Positions 1 to 8,495 of a stretch of 57,762 nt of DNA are shown here, one piece after another. The notes beneath the pieces are model-generated. The model did not search any database. It worked only from the letters and a program-made list of their open reading frames with translations, and was not told where the DNA came from. The translations under genes and the position numbers were made by a program. The stretch is taken from contig CACXEU010000031.1 in assembly GCA_902766735.1 (NCBI GenBank), positions 1 through 57,762 on the forward strand, in the 5' to 3' direction. How positions within the stretch are numbered: position 1 is the stretch's first letter; the number at the start of each line of letters is the position of its first letter. The DNA comes from an uncultured Lachnospiraceae bacterium (GTDB taxonomy: Bacteria; Bacillota; Clostridia; Lachnospirales; Lachnospiraceae).

Positions 1-52
1 AAGTTGCAGCAGATTTACAGTCTGTCCCCTTTGGCCACTCGGGAATCTGCCC
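1..52 (-). tRNA. tRNA-Tyr(GUA), 5' part, cut by window edge
   Basis: The minus strand reads GGGCAGATTCCCGAGTGGCC and then an anticodon arm CTGTAAA whose anticodon GTA lies at 16-18. The D-arm layout and the purine after the anticodon match bacterial tRNA-Tyr. The gene enters from 52 and runs off the window at 1, so the variable arm, T arm and acceptor 3' strand are not visible. Confidence 0.85.
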
Positions 53-139
53 ATTTGTTTTCAACAATAAATATATACCATACTTCCTTTAAAAGTGCAA
101 ACAAAATTTATAACTATTTTTGATTCCGTGCATCATTCG

Positions 140-168
140 TTTACACTCGTTGAAATCAATGGTATACT
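140..168 (+). promoter_or_regulatory. Candidate sigma-A promoter for the sortase/LCP operon
   Basis: TTTACA (140-145), a 17-bp spacer and TATACT (163-168) stand about 40 bases before the sortase start. The ribosome site AGAGG follows at about 193-197. Confidence 0.6.
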
Positions 169-206
169 GATAGTTAATTTAGCAAGATTCAAAGAGGTTT
201 AATGAT

Positions 207-1001
207 ATGAAAAATCCAAGTAGAAAGAAAGGGCTCTGGGGCTTCCTTTCTGTTGTATCCATCATCGTCTTTATCTGCTGTACAGCCTACATTGCAAAGC
301 ACTATATGCATGATGATGCAAATGACGGAAGTAACTTCAGAGATACCACAATTACTAATACAAACGTGAACGGAGATCCACAGGTACCGGCGAAAGATAC
401 CCATGAAATCAATTGGAAGAAATTAGCAAAAACCAATTCTGATATTTATGCGTGGCTTTATGTGCCCGGAACAAAAGTGGACTATCCTGTTGTTCGTCCA
501 ACAAATGGAGAAGATGATGATTATTACTTAAACCGTAATATCAAAAAAGAATCTTCTTCGGCGGGTTCCATTTATTCCGAAATGCAAAACGCTCCGGATT
601 TTTCTGATCCGGTAACCGTATTGTATGGTCATAACATGGCTGATGGAAGTATGATGGCATCCTTACATCATTTCAGGGATTCCGGTTTTTTCAAGAAACA
701 TAAATATATGTATATCTACACTCCGGAACGGAAATTGACTTATGAAATCTATGCGGCATATGTTTATGACAACCGCCACATCCTGAATTCCTTTGACTTT
801 TCAAAAAAGAAAGTGTTTCGGAAATACTTGAAGTTTACACAAAAGCCTACTTCTATGGTCAAGAATACCCGTTCCTTAAAGAAAGAAGGGATTCAGTTAT
901 CCGAAAACAATAAAATCTTAACCTTAAGTACATGTACTTATAGTTATGAAGGTGACACACGTTATTTAGTGCAGGGGGTGTTGGTAAAAGATGAACAATA
1001 A
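207..1001 (+). CDS. srtB: Class B sortase
   Basis: A membrane-anchored cysteine transpeptidase of 264 residues. It has an N-terminal transmembrane segment (about residues 10-30) and then the sortase fold. The catalytic triad is visible: His142 in LYGHNM, Cys243 in the TLSTC motif and Arg252 in DTRYLVQG. The spacing and the long insert before the Cys are typical of class B. These enzymes cut a sorting motif on secreted proteins and attach the product to the cell wall. Its likely substrate is the SPKTG protein at 2239-2547; clostridial SrtB (for example in C. difficile) recognises (S/P)PxTG rather than NPQTN. The 3' end overlaps the next LCP gene by 11 bases, so the two are translationally coupled. 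Confidence 0.93.
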   Translation: MKNPSRKKGLWGFLSVVSIIVFICCTAYIAKHYMHDDANDGSNFRDTTITNTNVNGDPQVPAKDTHEINWKKLAKTNSDIYAWLYVPGTKVDYPVVRPTNGEDDDYYLNRNIKKESSSAGSIYSEMQNAPDFSDPVTVLYGHNMADGSMMASLHHFRDSGFFKKHKYMYIYTPERKLTYEIYAAYVYDNRHILNSFDFSKKKVFRKYLKFTQKPTSMVKNTRSLKKEGIQLSENNKILTLSTCTYSYEGDTRYLVQGVLVKDEQ

Positions 1002-2157
1002 ACCGAATGTCATTATTGACAAGGACGACTCCGAAGGATTCGAAGTTGATTGGGACACCATCGAAAAAGAATACCGTAAAAGCAAACGCGGGCGCCACAG
1101 ACATGGCAGAAACAGTTCGTCCTCTGATTCGAAATCCTCAGGAAAGAAAACAAAAAAGAAAAAAATCTTAATTGGCATATTAATCTTTTTGGCGGTTTTG
1201 ATTCTTTCAGCAATTACTGCTTTCTTTATCCTTCGCCACATTGGCATGGAACATATGACTACCCATAAATTAAATATGACTGTCCCAGATTTTGTGGAAG
1301 ATTACAAAGACGGTGGAAAAACCCTTGTATATAAAGGGCACACTTATCAGTTTAACGAAGACCTTTCCTCTGTCCTTTTTATGGGTATTGATAATACTGA
1401 ATTGAAGGAAAATGCGGTATCCGGTACTGCCGGACAGGCGGATGCCCTTTATCTTCTCGTTTATAACCTGAAGACTGGAAAGATTCGCACACTTTCCATT
1501 AACCGTGATACCTTGGTTGATATCAATCTTTATAATGAAGTGGGCGATTATAAGGGTTCTGTCAGGCAACAGATTTGTCTGGCCTACGCTTTCGGTGATG
1601 GAAAGAAGTCCAGTGCACAAAATCAGGTGCGTTCCGTGGAACGATTATTATACAACATTCCAATCAATGGATATTTTGCCATTGATTTATCTGCAATCAA
1701 GATTTTAAATGATGATATTGGCGGTGTTACCGTAACACCTAACACATCTTTTGGAGAATTTACTGCCGGGCAGACAGTTACCTTAAAAGGAGATATGGCA
1801 GAGAAATTTGTCCGCACCAGAGATACATCATTATTAGATGACAACTTGCGAAGAATGGAATTTCAGAAACTGTATCTTACCAGTTTTGCAAACCAGATTG
1901 TCCCTTCCATTAAGAAGGATTTTAGTGTACCAATGAAATTGTACAATGATTCTTCTGAATATTCTGTTACTGACATAGGGATTCCGGAAATGATTTTCTT
2001 ATCCTCATCTCTGGCAACCCGTTATTCAGGGCTTGATTTAGTCGGTACAAAAGGAGCCTATAAACTTCGAAAAGAAGATTCTTCCGCTCAGTACATTCTG
2101 GATCAGGAGGCCTTCTTCGAGACACTTTTAGATTTGTTCTACAAAAAGGTAGAATAG
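991..2157 (+). CDS. LCP (LytR-CpsA-Psr) family cell-wall glycopolymer ligase
   Basis: LCP enzymes transfer undecaprenyl-linked glycopolymers such as teichoic acid or capsule onto peptidoglycan outside the membrane. This 388-residue protein has a basic cytoplasmic tail, a transmembrane helix (about residues 55-80) and an extracellular LCP domain. Visible family blocks are VLFMGIDNT, GQADALYLLVYN (in place of the usual RSDTMML), INRDTLVDI and NDDIGGVTVTP. The Asp and the Arg-Asp pair expected at the active site remain. It overlaps the sortase gene and belongs to the same operon. Which glycopolymer it attaches cannot be read from the sequence; the polysaccharide made by the 17-50 kb locus is a candidate. 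Confidence 0.88.
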   Translation: MNNKPNVIIDKDDSEGFEVDWDTIEKEYRKSKRGRHRHGRNSSSSDSKSSGKKTKKKKILIGILIFLAVLILSAITAFFILRHIGMEHMTTHKLNMTVPDFVEDYKDGGKTLVYKGHTYQFNEDLSSVLFMGIDNTELKENAVSGTAGQADALYLLVYNLKTGKIRTLSINRDTLVDINLYNEVGDYKGSVRQQICLAYAFGDGKKSSAQNQVRSVERLLYNIPINGYFAIDLSAIKILNDDIGGVTVTPNTSFGEFTAGQTVTLKGDMAEKFVRTRDTSLLDDNLRRMEFQKLYLTSFANQIVPSIKKDFSVPMKLYNDSSEYSVTDIGIPEMIFLSSSLATRYSGLDLVGTKGAYKLRKEDSSAQYILDQEAFFETLLDLFYKKVE

Positions 2158-2171
2158 TTCAAATAAAATAT

Positions 2172-2200
2172 TTGTTTTTTCTATTTTTCTGTTGTATAAT
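2172..2200 (+). promoter_or_regulatory. Candidate sigma-A promoter for the SPKTG protein
   Basis: TTGTTT (2172-2177), 17-bp spacer, TATAAT (2195-2200), followed by a strong GGAGG 8 bases before the ATG at 2239. The small protein can therefore be expressed separately from the sortase/LCP operon. Confidence 0.6.
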
Positions 2201-2238
2201 GTAGAGAGGTATCTTATATTGATTCGGAGGTATGATAT

Positions 2239-2547
2239 ATGAAAAAAAATATTTTTGCACTGTTATTAACATTTGTTATGATATTTGCTTGTTCAACAAT
2301 TTGTTTTGCAGCATCTAGTCCGGTAGCGACCGTTCTTCCTGCTGACGATGAAAAAGCCGATGGTTCCGGTTCCGGAACAAAAACAAAAGGAGACTCAGGT
2401 AGTGGTGTGAATGGCGGAAACACTGGAAACCAGAACACATCTTCAGTTTCTCCTAAGACAGGATACGAATTAGGCGGCTCTCTAGTAGTTATGATGACCG
2501 CACTTGGTGTTGCTGTTGTTTCTATGAAGAAATATTCAGAATGTTAA
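2239..2547 (+). CDS. Small sortase-anchored surface protein (SPKTG sorting signal)
   Basis: A 102-residue precursor with a Sec signal peptide (about 1-25, ending ICFAA), a low-complexity linker rich in Gly, Ser, Asn and Thr (26-70), the sorting motif SPKTG (71-75), a hydrophobic stretch and a short Lys-containing tail. This is the full layout of a cell-wall sorting signal. SPKTG matches the motif known for clostridial class B sortases, and a class B sortase lies two genes upstream. After processing only about 45-50 residues without an obvious fold would stay on the wall, so its role is unknown. It has its own promoter and is closed by a strong terminator. Confidence 0.85.
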   Translation: MKKNIFALLLTFVMIFACSTICFAASSPVATVLPADDEKADGSGSGTKTKGDSGSGVNGGNTGNQNTSSVSPKTGYELGGSLVVMMTALGVAVVSMKKYSEC

Positions 2548-2561
2548 TCATAAGATGAGGA

Positions 2562-2600
2562 AAATCCTGTACCTGCTATAAGGGTGCAGGATTTTTATTT
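2562..2600 (+). terminator. Rho-independent terminator after the SPKTG gene
   Basis: A 12-bp stem, AAATCCTGTACC (2562-2573) pairing with GGTGCAGGATTT (2583-2594) through one G-U pair, followed by a T-rich tail. Confidence 0.85.
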
Positions 2601-2636
2601 TGAAAAATTTTACTATATCACGATTGGGGAAAAACG

Positions 2637-3851
2637 ATGTCAAACCTAACAGAGAAAGAAAATCTCACACCTTCTGACCAAGTTGCAGAATCTGATGAGA
2701 CCATCACTTTAAAACGTGTGCATAAGCACCATCGGGATTACACGAAAAAAGTCACCCGTGTTTCTGCAGACGGAGAAATAAAGTATAAAAAAATCAAACA
2801 CAAACATCATCAAAAAAAACGAATGAGCAAGAAAAAGAAATTTCTTCTTGGAATCTTAATTGTTCTATTTTCCATCATCCTTTTGACCGGAGCAACCTTC
2901 CTGATTATGCGTTATCTTGGAAAGAAAGAATTTTTAAAGCGAAACCAGACTGCCAAAATCCGAACTTTTAAAGACACTTATTCCTATGATGATGGTCACG
3001 TGGTCTATTACAACGGAAAGAAATATGTTTATAATGAAAACATGGTCTCCGTGGTTTTTCTTGGAATTGATCGTTCCAAATTAGGAACAGAAGAAATCGG
3101 AAATGCCGGGCAGGCAGATGCCATCTACATTCTTAGCTATGATTCCAAAACCGGAAAAACTTATGTCATTCCTGTCTCTCGAGAAACTATGACTGACGTA
3201 CGGCTCTACACTGTTTCCGGTCAGAGTGCTGGAATAAAAAAATTACAATTGTGTCTGGCTTATGGGTATGGGAACGGAAAAGACACCAGTTGTGAAAATA
3301 CACTGGCTTCCTTATCCGATATTTTCTACAATATTCCATTTCACACTTATATGGCATTGAACTGGGACGGAATCGGTCCATTGAACGACCTTTCCGGCGG
3401 AGTGTCTCTCACTTCTTTAGAAGATGTGGAAACACAATATTCCAATATTACCAAAGGTACAAAAATCACTTTGTTCGGAAACGATGCATGGTCTTATGTA
3501 AAATATAGAAATATCTCAAAATTGGAATCTAACAATGATCGATTAGAACGTCAAAAACAATATCTGAACGCTTATATGTCACAGATGATTCCAAAAGTTC
3601 GTTCTGATTTCTCTATGATTTCAAAACTCTATAATACAGCTGGTAAATACACTTACACGAACTTTTCCTATAATCAGGTGGTTTATTCCGCATCAACTAT
3701 TTTACCGGATGTATATTCCAACAAAGACATCGAATTTGTTTCCATCAATGGAACCATTAAACAGGGAAAAGAAAATGCGGAATTTTATCCCGATGAGAAA
3801 TCCCTTTACGAAACGATTTTGAAGGTGTTTTACACAGAAGAACAAGAATAA
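2637..3851 (+). CDS. Second LCP (LytR-CpsA-Psr) family protein
   Basis: A 404-residue paralogue of the LCP protein at 991-2157. It has a longer, strongly basic cytoplasmic tail with His/Lys clusters (about residues 25-70), a transmembrane helix (about 75-98) and an extracellular LCP domain. Family blocks are VVFLGIDRS, GQADAIYILSYD, PVSRETMTDV and LNDLSGGVSL. It shares the GQADA variant with its neighbour, which suggests a local duplication. Start: ATG at 2637 with GGGGAAAAACG just upstream. Expected role is glycopolymer attachment to peptidoglycan; the substrate is unknown. The SRET sequence replaces the NRDT of the neighbour, which may alter activity. Confidence 0.87.
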   Translation: MSNLTEKENLTPSDQVAESDETITLKRVHKHHRDYTKKVTRVSADGEIKYKKIKHKHHQKKRMSKKKKFLLGILIVLFSIILLTGATFLIMRYLGKKEFLKRNQTAKIRTFKDTYSYDDGHVVYYNGKKYVYNENMVSVVFLGIDRSKLGTEEIGNAGQADAIYILSYDSKTGKTYVIPVSRETMTDVRLYTVSGQSAGIKKLQLCLAYGYGNGKDTSCENTLASLSDIFYNIPFHTYMALNWDGIGPLNDLSGGVSLTSLEDVETQYSNITKGTKITLFGNDAWSYVKYRNISKLESNNDRLERQKQYLNAYMSQMIPKVRSDFSMISKLYNTAGKYTYTNFSYNQVVYSASTILPDVYSNKDIEFVSINGTIKQGKENAEFYPDEKSLYETILKVFYTEEQE

Positions 3852-3860
3852 AAAAAGAAT

Positions 3861-3902
3861 AAAAGGTGAGGAAAACATTCGTTTTTTCTCACCTTTTTCT
3901 TT
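3861..3902 (+). terminator. Terminator between convergent LCP and GH13 genes
   Basis: GGTGAG (3865-3870) pairs with CTCACC (3888-3893), extended by A/T pairs, followed by TTTTTCTTTT. The A-rich left side gives a U-run on the other strand too, so it may work in both directions. Confidence 0.75.
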
Positions 3903-3920
3903 TCAGGATACGGACGACGC

Positions 3921-6011
3921 TTAGTTCGTTGTACCCTGACTCTTTTTACATTTATATACCACAGACGTTTCCGGTTTAAGCACCAATTCCACCAAACCGT
4001 CTTTCTGCTGTACCTTCACCCTGCTGCAATTATAAAATGCTGCATAGGTCTCAATTAACTTCTCATATGTGGCATCTTCCACAGAACCTAATTTCCAAAC
4101 AGGAACTTTCACGTATTTATCTTCCCGTGACGTATTTACAGCCACAAAAATCTGATCTTTCTGATTAAATCGTCCATAAGCTAAAACGTCTTTCTCATAA
4201 ACTAATGGAATATAAGAACCGGTCTTTAATACCTGGTTTTGCTTATGAATGCAGATTGCCTCACGATAAAATTCCATAATTTCCAAATTTTCCCGGCCCC
4301 AAGGGTACGTACGTCGATTATCCGGGTCAGTCCATCCGCAAACACCTGCTTCATCTCCATAGTATATGGTCGGTGCTCCCGGCAATGTCATCTGCATAAT
4401 AACACCCTGTTTAAAAATCGCAGTATTAATATTCATGGATGCTGCTTCTGCTCCGGCGGTTCCGATTCGACCTACCATCTGATTGGTTCGTGTCATAAAT
4501 CTGGAATGGTCGTGATTTGACAATTCATTCATTGCTACCAACAGAGACTGGTTCTGCATTTTTGTCATCTGATACTGCATAGTTCTAACAAAAGTCTCTG
4601 CATCTCCTCTCATTCCCGGATTGGAATTATCGGAATGTTTATCCACACCGGTTAAAAACCAGGTTACCGGATCCATGAATCCGTCATAATTCATTACCGT
4701 ATCCCACTGGTCTCCCTGAAGCCATGAACTGGCATCCCCATAATGCTCTGCCAGAATGATTGCCTCCGGATTTGCTTCCTTAACCGCGTCACGGAACTTC
4801 TTCCAGAATTCATGATTAAATTCCTGGCTATGTCCTAAATCTGCGGCAACATCTAATCTCCAACCATCTACATTATATGGCGAAGAAACCCATTTTTGTC
4901 CAATCTTCAGAATATATTCACAAAGGTCTTCGCTGCCTTCATAATTCAGTTTCGGAAGAGTATCAAATCCCCACCATCCTTCATAAGAACCATTATCCGG
5001 CCACTCATCATTATAAAACTTAAAGTATTTGTTATAAGGGCTATCCTTACTTTGGAACGCACCGGTTTCATAATGAGTATTCTCCCGGTACAATTTTTCT
5101 CGATCCAGCCACTTATTAAAAGAACCACAGTGATTAAAAACTCCGTCAATAATGACTTTCATTCCTTTGGCATGTGCCTTTTCCACCAGTTCAATAAACA
5201 AATCATTGCTGGCTTCCAGATTTGCCCGGTACGTGGTTCTTACTTTATAACGGTCTGCGTGTTCATTGCAGATATCACCATTTCTCAACAGTTCACCACT
5301 GTCAAATACGATTTTTCCAATATGCGGATCAATGAAATCATAATCCTGGGTATCATATTTATGATTAGAAGGAGAAACAAACAGCGGATTGAAATAGATC
5401 ACCTGTACTCCAATTTTTTCCAGATAGTCCAGTTTATCAATAACTCCCTGTAAATCTCCTCCATAAAACTGACGGGTACCATCCACTGCGGGATTTTGAT
5501 ACCAATCATCCACCTTTTCAACTCCTCTTCCAATATAGGCGTACTCATCGGAATACACATCATTCGTTTTATCACCGTTGTAGAAACGGTCTACCATAAT
5601 CTGGTACATTACCGCCCCCTTTGCCCAATCCGGAGTAAAGAAGCCCGGATTCATCCAGAACTCATAATGTTCTGATTCCTGTTCAGATACTCCCATGGCA
5701 TTATAGTAAAGGATTCTTCCAGACTTTTCTGAAAGCATAAAATGATAAAGTACTTTCTGTCCCGCTTTCAATGGAATATCCACACGATAAAATATAACGA
5801 CTTCTTTCTCGTCTGTGTCTTCCTGTGTCGTTAAAGTCTCCTCCTCCGACACAACCGGTAACATTTCATATTTTTCCCCATTGATGATGAGAAAAACCTC
5901 TTCCAGGTTTCCGGCAGTACGCAAAACAAAGGAATATTCTCCTGATTTTTGATTATAACCACAAAATTCATCTGTTCCGTCATGGAACAATAATTCTTTT
6001 TGTCTATCCAT
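3921..6011 (-). CDS. GH13 alpha-glycosidase (neopullulanase/cyclomaltodextrinase type)
   Basis: A 696-residue alpha-amylase-family enzyme that would hydrolyse maltodextrins or cyclodextrins. An N-terminal beta domain (1-115) precedes the (beta/alpha)8 barrel, which starts near VMYQIMVDRF (about 134). Visible conserved regions are IIDGVFNH (287-294), LPKLN (352-356), GWRLDVA with nucleophile Asp387, LAEHYGD with acid/base Glu422, and NELSNHDHSR with Asp501. All three catalytic acids are present. LPKLN resembles the MPKLN signature of the neopullulanase subfamily. There is no signal peptide, so it should act in the cytoplasm on imported oligosaccharides. It lies 66 bases after ftsH with only a weak ribosome site (GTGAGAAAG). 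Fine substrate specificity is uncertain. Confidence 0.88.
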   Translation of the reverse strand: MDRQKELLFHDGTDEFCGYNQKSGEYSFVLRTAGNLEEVFLIINGEKYEMLPVVSEEETLTTQEDTDEKEVVIFYRVDIPLKAGQKVLYHFMLSEKSGRILYYNAMGVSEQESEHYEFWMNPGFFTPDWAKGAVMYQIMVDRFYNGDKTNDVYSDEYAYIGRGVEKVDDWYQNPAVDGTRQFYGGDLQGVIDKLDYLEKIGVQVIYFNPLFVSPSNHKYDTQDYDFIDPHIGKIVFDSGELLRNGDICNEHADRYKVRTTYRANLEASNDLFIELVEKAHAKGMKVIIDGVFNHCGSFNKWLDREKLYRENTHYETGAFQSKDSPYNKYFKFYNDEWPDNGSYEGWWGFDTLPKLNYEGSEDLCEYILKIGQKWVSSPYNVDGWRLDVAADLGHSQEFNHEFWKKFRDAVKEANPEAIILAEHYGDASSWLQGDQWDTVMNYDGFMDPVTWFLTGVDKHSDNSNPGMRGDAETFVRTMQYQMTKMQNQSLLVAMNELSNHDHSRFMTRTNQMVGRIGTAGAEAASMNINTAIFKQGVIMQMTLPGAPTIYYGDEAGVCGWTDPDNRRTYPWGRENLEIMEFYREAICIHKQNQVLKTGSYIPLVYEKDVLAYGRFNQKDQIFVAVNTSREDKYVKVPVWKLGSVEDATYEKLIETYAAFYNCSRVKVQQKDGLVELVLKPETSVVYKCKKSQGTTN

Positions 6012-6077
6012 AACTTTCTCACTTTATTTTTTATCAATCACCGATATTCATATCTTCATTCTACGTTTTTTCAATCC

Positions 6078-7922
6078 TTATGCAGGCATCACCGGTGTCC
6101 CAAAAAGTTCCTCGAATTCCTGCTGTCCGATTTTTTCCTTTTCAATCAAGAGTTTTGCACAAGCGTGAAGTTGTTCCATATGTTCTTCTACAATCTGCTT
6201 TGCCTGCTTGTAACATCCATCTACAATACTCTTAACTTCCCGATCAATAGCAGAAGCTGTTTCTTCCCCATAGCCTCTGGAATGAGCCAAATCTCTTCCA
6301 ATAAACACATCATCGGATTCATCATTATAGTTAATCAAACCAAGGTTTTCCGTAAATCCATACTTTGTGACCATTGCTTTTGCTGCTGCTGTTGCCTGCT
6401 TGATATCCTGAGAAGCTCCCGTGGTCACATCATCCAAAATCAATTCCTCTGCGATTCTACCTCCCAGACTTACCATGATTTCCTGAAGCATTTTTCCTTT
6501 GGTCATAAACATCTCATCTTTTTCCGGCAATGGCATCGTATAACCCGCAGCACCTGCCCCTGTCGGAATCACCGAAACTGTATGCACCGGTCCAACATCC
6601 GGAAGAACGTGGAACAAAATTGCATGCCCTGCTTCATGATAAGCGGTAATTCGTTTATCTTTCTCAGAAATAATCTTACTTCTCTTTTCTTTTCCAACGC
6701 CGACCTTAATCATGGCCTCGTTGATTTCTTCCTGCGTCAGGAACTGCTTATTCTTTCTGGCAGCCAGAATGGATGCCTCGTTCAAAAGATTTTCTAAGTC
6801 TGCACCGGTAAATCCGGCAGTGATTCTGGCGATTTCTTCCAGTTTCACGTCATCGCCCAAGGCTTTATTTTTAGCATGAACTTCTAAGATTTCTAATCTT
6901 CCCTTAACATCCGGTCTTCCAACCAATACCTTTCGGTCGAAACGACCCGGTCTTAAAATCGCCGGATCCAGAATATCCACACGGTTTGTTGCAGCCATGA
7001 CGATAATTCCTTCGTTCACACCAAAACCATCCATTTCTACCAACAGCTGATTTAAAGTCTGTTCACGTTCGTCATGTCCACCACCCATACCGGTTCCTCG
7101 ACGACGGGCTACCGCATCAATTTCATCAATGAAAATGATACACGGCGAATTTCTTTTTGCTTCCATAAACAAGTCTCTTACTCGGGAAGCACCAACACCG
7201 ACAAACATTTCCACAAAATCAGAACCTGAAATTGTGAAGAACGGCACACCGGCTTCTCCCGCTGTAGCCTTTGCCAAAAGAGTCTTACCGGTTCCCGGAG
7301 GTCCCTCTAATAAAACACCCTTTGGAATTCTGGCACCAAGCTGAATATATTTTTTCGGGTTTTTCAGGAAATCAACAATTTCCTCTAATTCTTCTTTTTC
7401 TTCCTGAAGACCGGCTACCTTTGTAAAGTCCATGTTCTTGACTTCAATAACCATCTTTGCCCGACTCTTTCCAAAGTTCGCCATCTTTGCTCCACCGCCA
7501 CCACCGGCACCGGCATTCATTACAAAGAAAATAATCAGGATTGGAATAATCATTAACAATGCCGGAAGGATGGTTGTCACAAAAACACTGTCTCTGGAAA
7601 CATCCATTACCGCCGGTTCAATCCTTTTTTCTGCTTTCTCATTGTACTGTTCAATATCTTCCAATACTTTATTCACATCGGAAACATAAACAGTTTCTGT
7701 TTTTTTCTTTCCCAATTCAACTACTAATTTTCCTGTAGGCACTTCCTTATTTTGTCGAATGGTAATTTCTGTAACTTTTCCAGCTTTTAAGTCTTTCAGG
7801 AAAGTACTGTACTTATACTTTCCCTGGTTAAAGTTATCAGCAGAATATATCATCAGTCCAATCAACAATGCTGCCACAATCAGAACATATATCCTTGAGA
7901 ATTTACTCTTTCCTGTATTCAA
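6078..7922 (-). CDS. ftsH: ATP-dependent zinc metalloprotease FtsH
   Basis: A membrane-bound AAA+ protease for quality control of membrane and regulatory proteins. The 614-residue protein has two transmembrane segments (about 10-27 and 113-137) flanking a short external domain, the AAA module with Walker A GPPGTGKT (207-214), Walker B IIFIDEID (262-269) and the second region of homology ([20 protein letters not shown]). The zinc motif HEAGH is at 429-433. The start is a TTG at 7922, chosen because AGGAGG lies 8 bases upstream and the first in-frame ATG would delete the first transmembrane helix. It is the last gene of tilS-hpt-ftsH, a conserved Firmicute order. Confidence 0.97.
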   Translation of the reverse strand: MNTGKSKFSRIYVLIVAALLIGLMIYSADNFNQGKYKYSTFLKDLKAGKVTEITIRQNKEVPTGKLVVELGKKKTETVYVSDVNKVLEDIEQYNEKAEKRIEPAVMDVSRDSVFVTTILPALLMIIPILIIFFVMNAGAGGGGGAKMANFGKSRAKMVIEVKNMDFTKVAGLQEEKEELEEIVDFLKNPKKYIQLGARIPKGVLLEGPPGTGKTLLAKATAGEAGVPFFTISGSDFVEMFVGVGASRVRDLFMEAKRNSPCIIFIDEIDAVARRRGTGMGGGHDEREQTLNQLLVEMDGFGVNEGIIVMAATNRVDILDPAILRPGRFDRKVLVGRPDVKGRLEILEVHAKNKALGDDVKLEEIARITAGFTGADLENLLNEASILAARKNKQFLTQEEINEAMIKVGVGKEKRSKIISEKDKRITAYHEAGHAILFHVLPDVGPVHTVSVIPTGAGAAGYTMPLPEKDEMFMTKGKMLQEIMVSLGGRIAEELILDDVTTGASQDIKQATAAAKAMVTKYGFTENLGLINYNDESDDVFIGRDLAHSRGYGEETASAIDREVKSIVDGCYKQAKQIVEEHMEQLHACAKLLIEKEKIGQQEFEELFGTPVMPA

Positions 7923-7964
7923 AAATCAGTCCTCCTTTTTTCACACAATACGCTTTCTCATACT

Positions 7965-8486
7965 CTATATTTCCAATTCACCGATAAACGGCAAATCCCG
8001 ATAGCTTTGGTCATAGTCAAGTCCATATCCAACAACAAACTTATCATCAATTTCAAATCCGACGTAATCCACATCGACGTCCACTTCTCTTCTGGATGGT
8101 TTATCCAACAATGTTGTAATCCGTAAGCTTGCCGGATTTCTTCGTTTTAACAGTGGTATTAATTTTGACAACGTGTTTCCGGAGTCAACGATATCCTCCA
8201 CCAACAACACATCCAGTCCTTCAATACTTTCATCCAGATCCTTTTGTATTTCCACATTTCCGGTGGTTTCCATTCCGGATCCATAGCTGGACACCTTCAT
8301 AAAATCAAAGGTTACCGGAATCGTTAATCGCTTCGCTAAATCACAGGTGTAAAATATGCTTCCTTTTAAGATACAAATCAGTTTTACTTCTTTCTTCGCA
8401 TAATCCCTGCTGATTTCTTCTGCCAGTTCACGAATTCTTTGGTTTAATTCTTCTTCCGTAATTAATACCTTTATTTTCCCTCTCAT
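7965..8486 (-). CDS. hpt: Hypoxanthine phosphoribosyltransferase
   Basis: A purine-salvage enzyme (173 residues) converting hypoxanthine or guanine plus PRPP to IMP or GMP. The PRPP-binding motif LLVEDIVDSGNTL and the type I PRTase fold blocks (LICILKGSIFYTCDL, FMKVSSYGSGMETTGNV) are clear. Length is normal for the family. The ATG at 8486 follows GGAG. It lies 9 bases after tilS and 42 before ftsH, the classic tilS-hprT-ftsH operon. Confidence 0.96.
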   Translation of the reverse strand: MRGKIKVLITEEELNQRIRELAEEISRDYAKKEVKLICILKGSIFYTCDLAKRLTIPVTFDFMKVSSYGSGMETTGNVEIQKDLDESIEGLDVLLVEDIVDSGNTLSKLIPLLKRRNPASLRITTLLDKPSRREVDVDVDYVGFEIDDKFVVGYGLDYDQSYRDLPFIGELEI

Positions 8487-8495
8487 TTTTCGCTC

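Noticed and set aside
4896..5453. 185-codon plus-strand open frame opposite the GH13 gene
   Set aside because: Codon-shadow composition, no ribosome site, no family signature; the minus-strand gene has intact catalytic motifs.
6000..6797. 265-codon plus-strand open frame opposite ftsH
   Set aside because: Phe/Cys/His-rich antisense shadow of a highly conserved gene.
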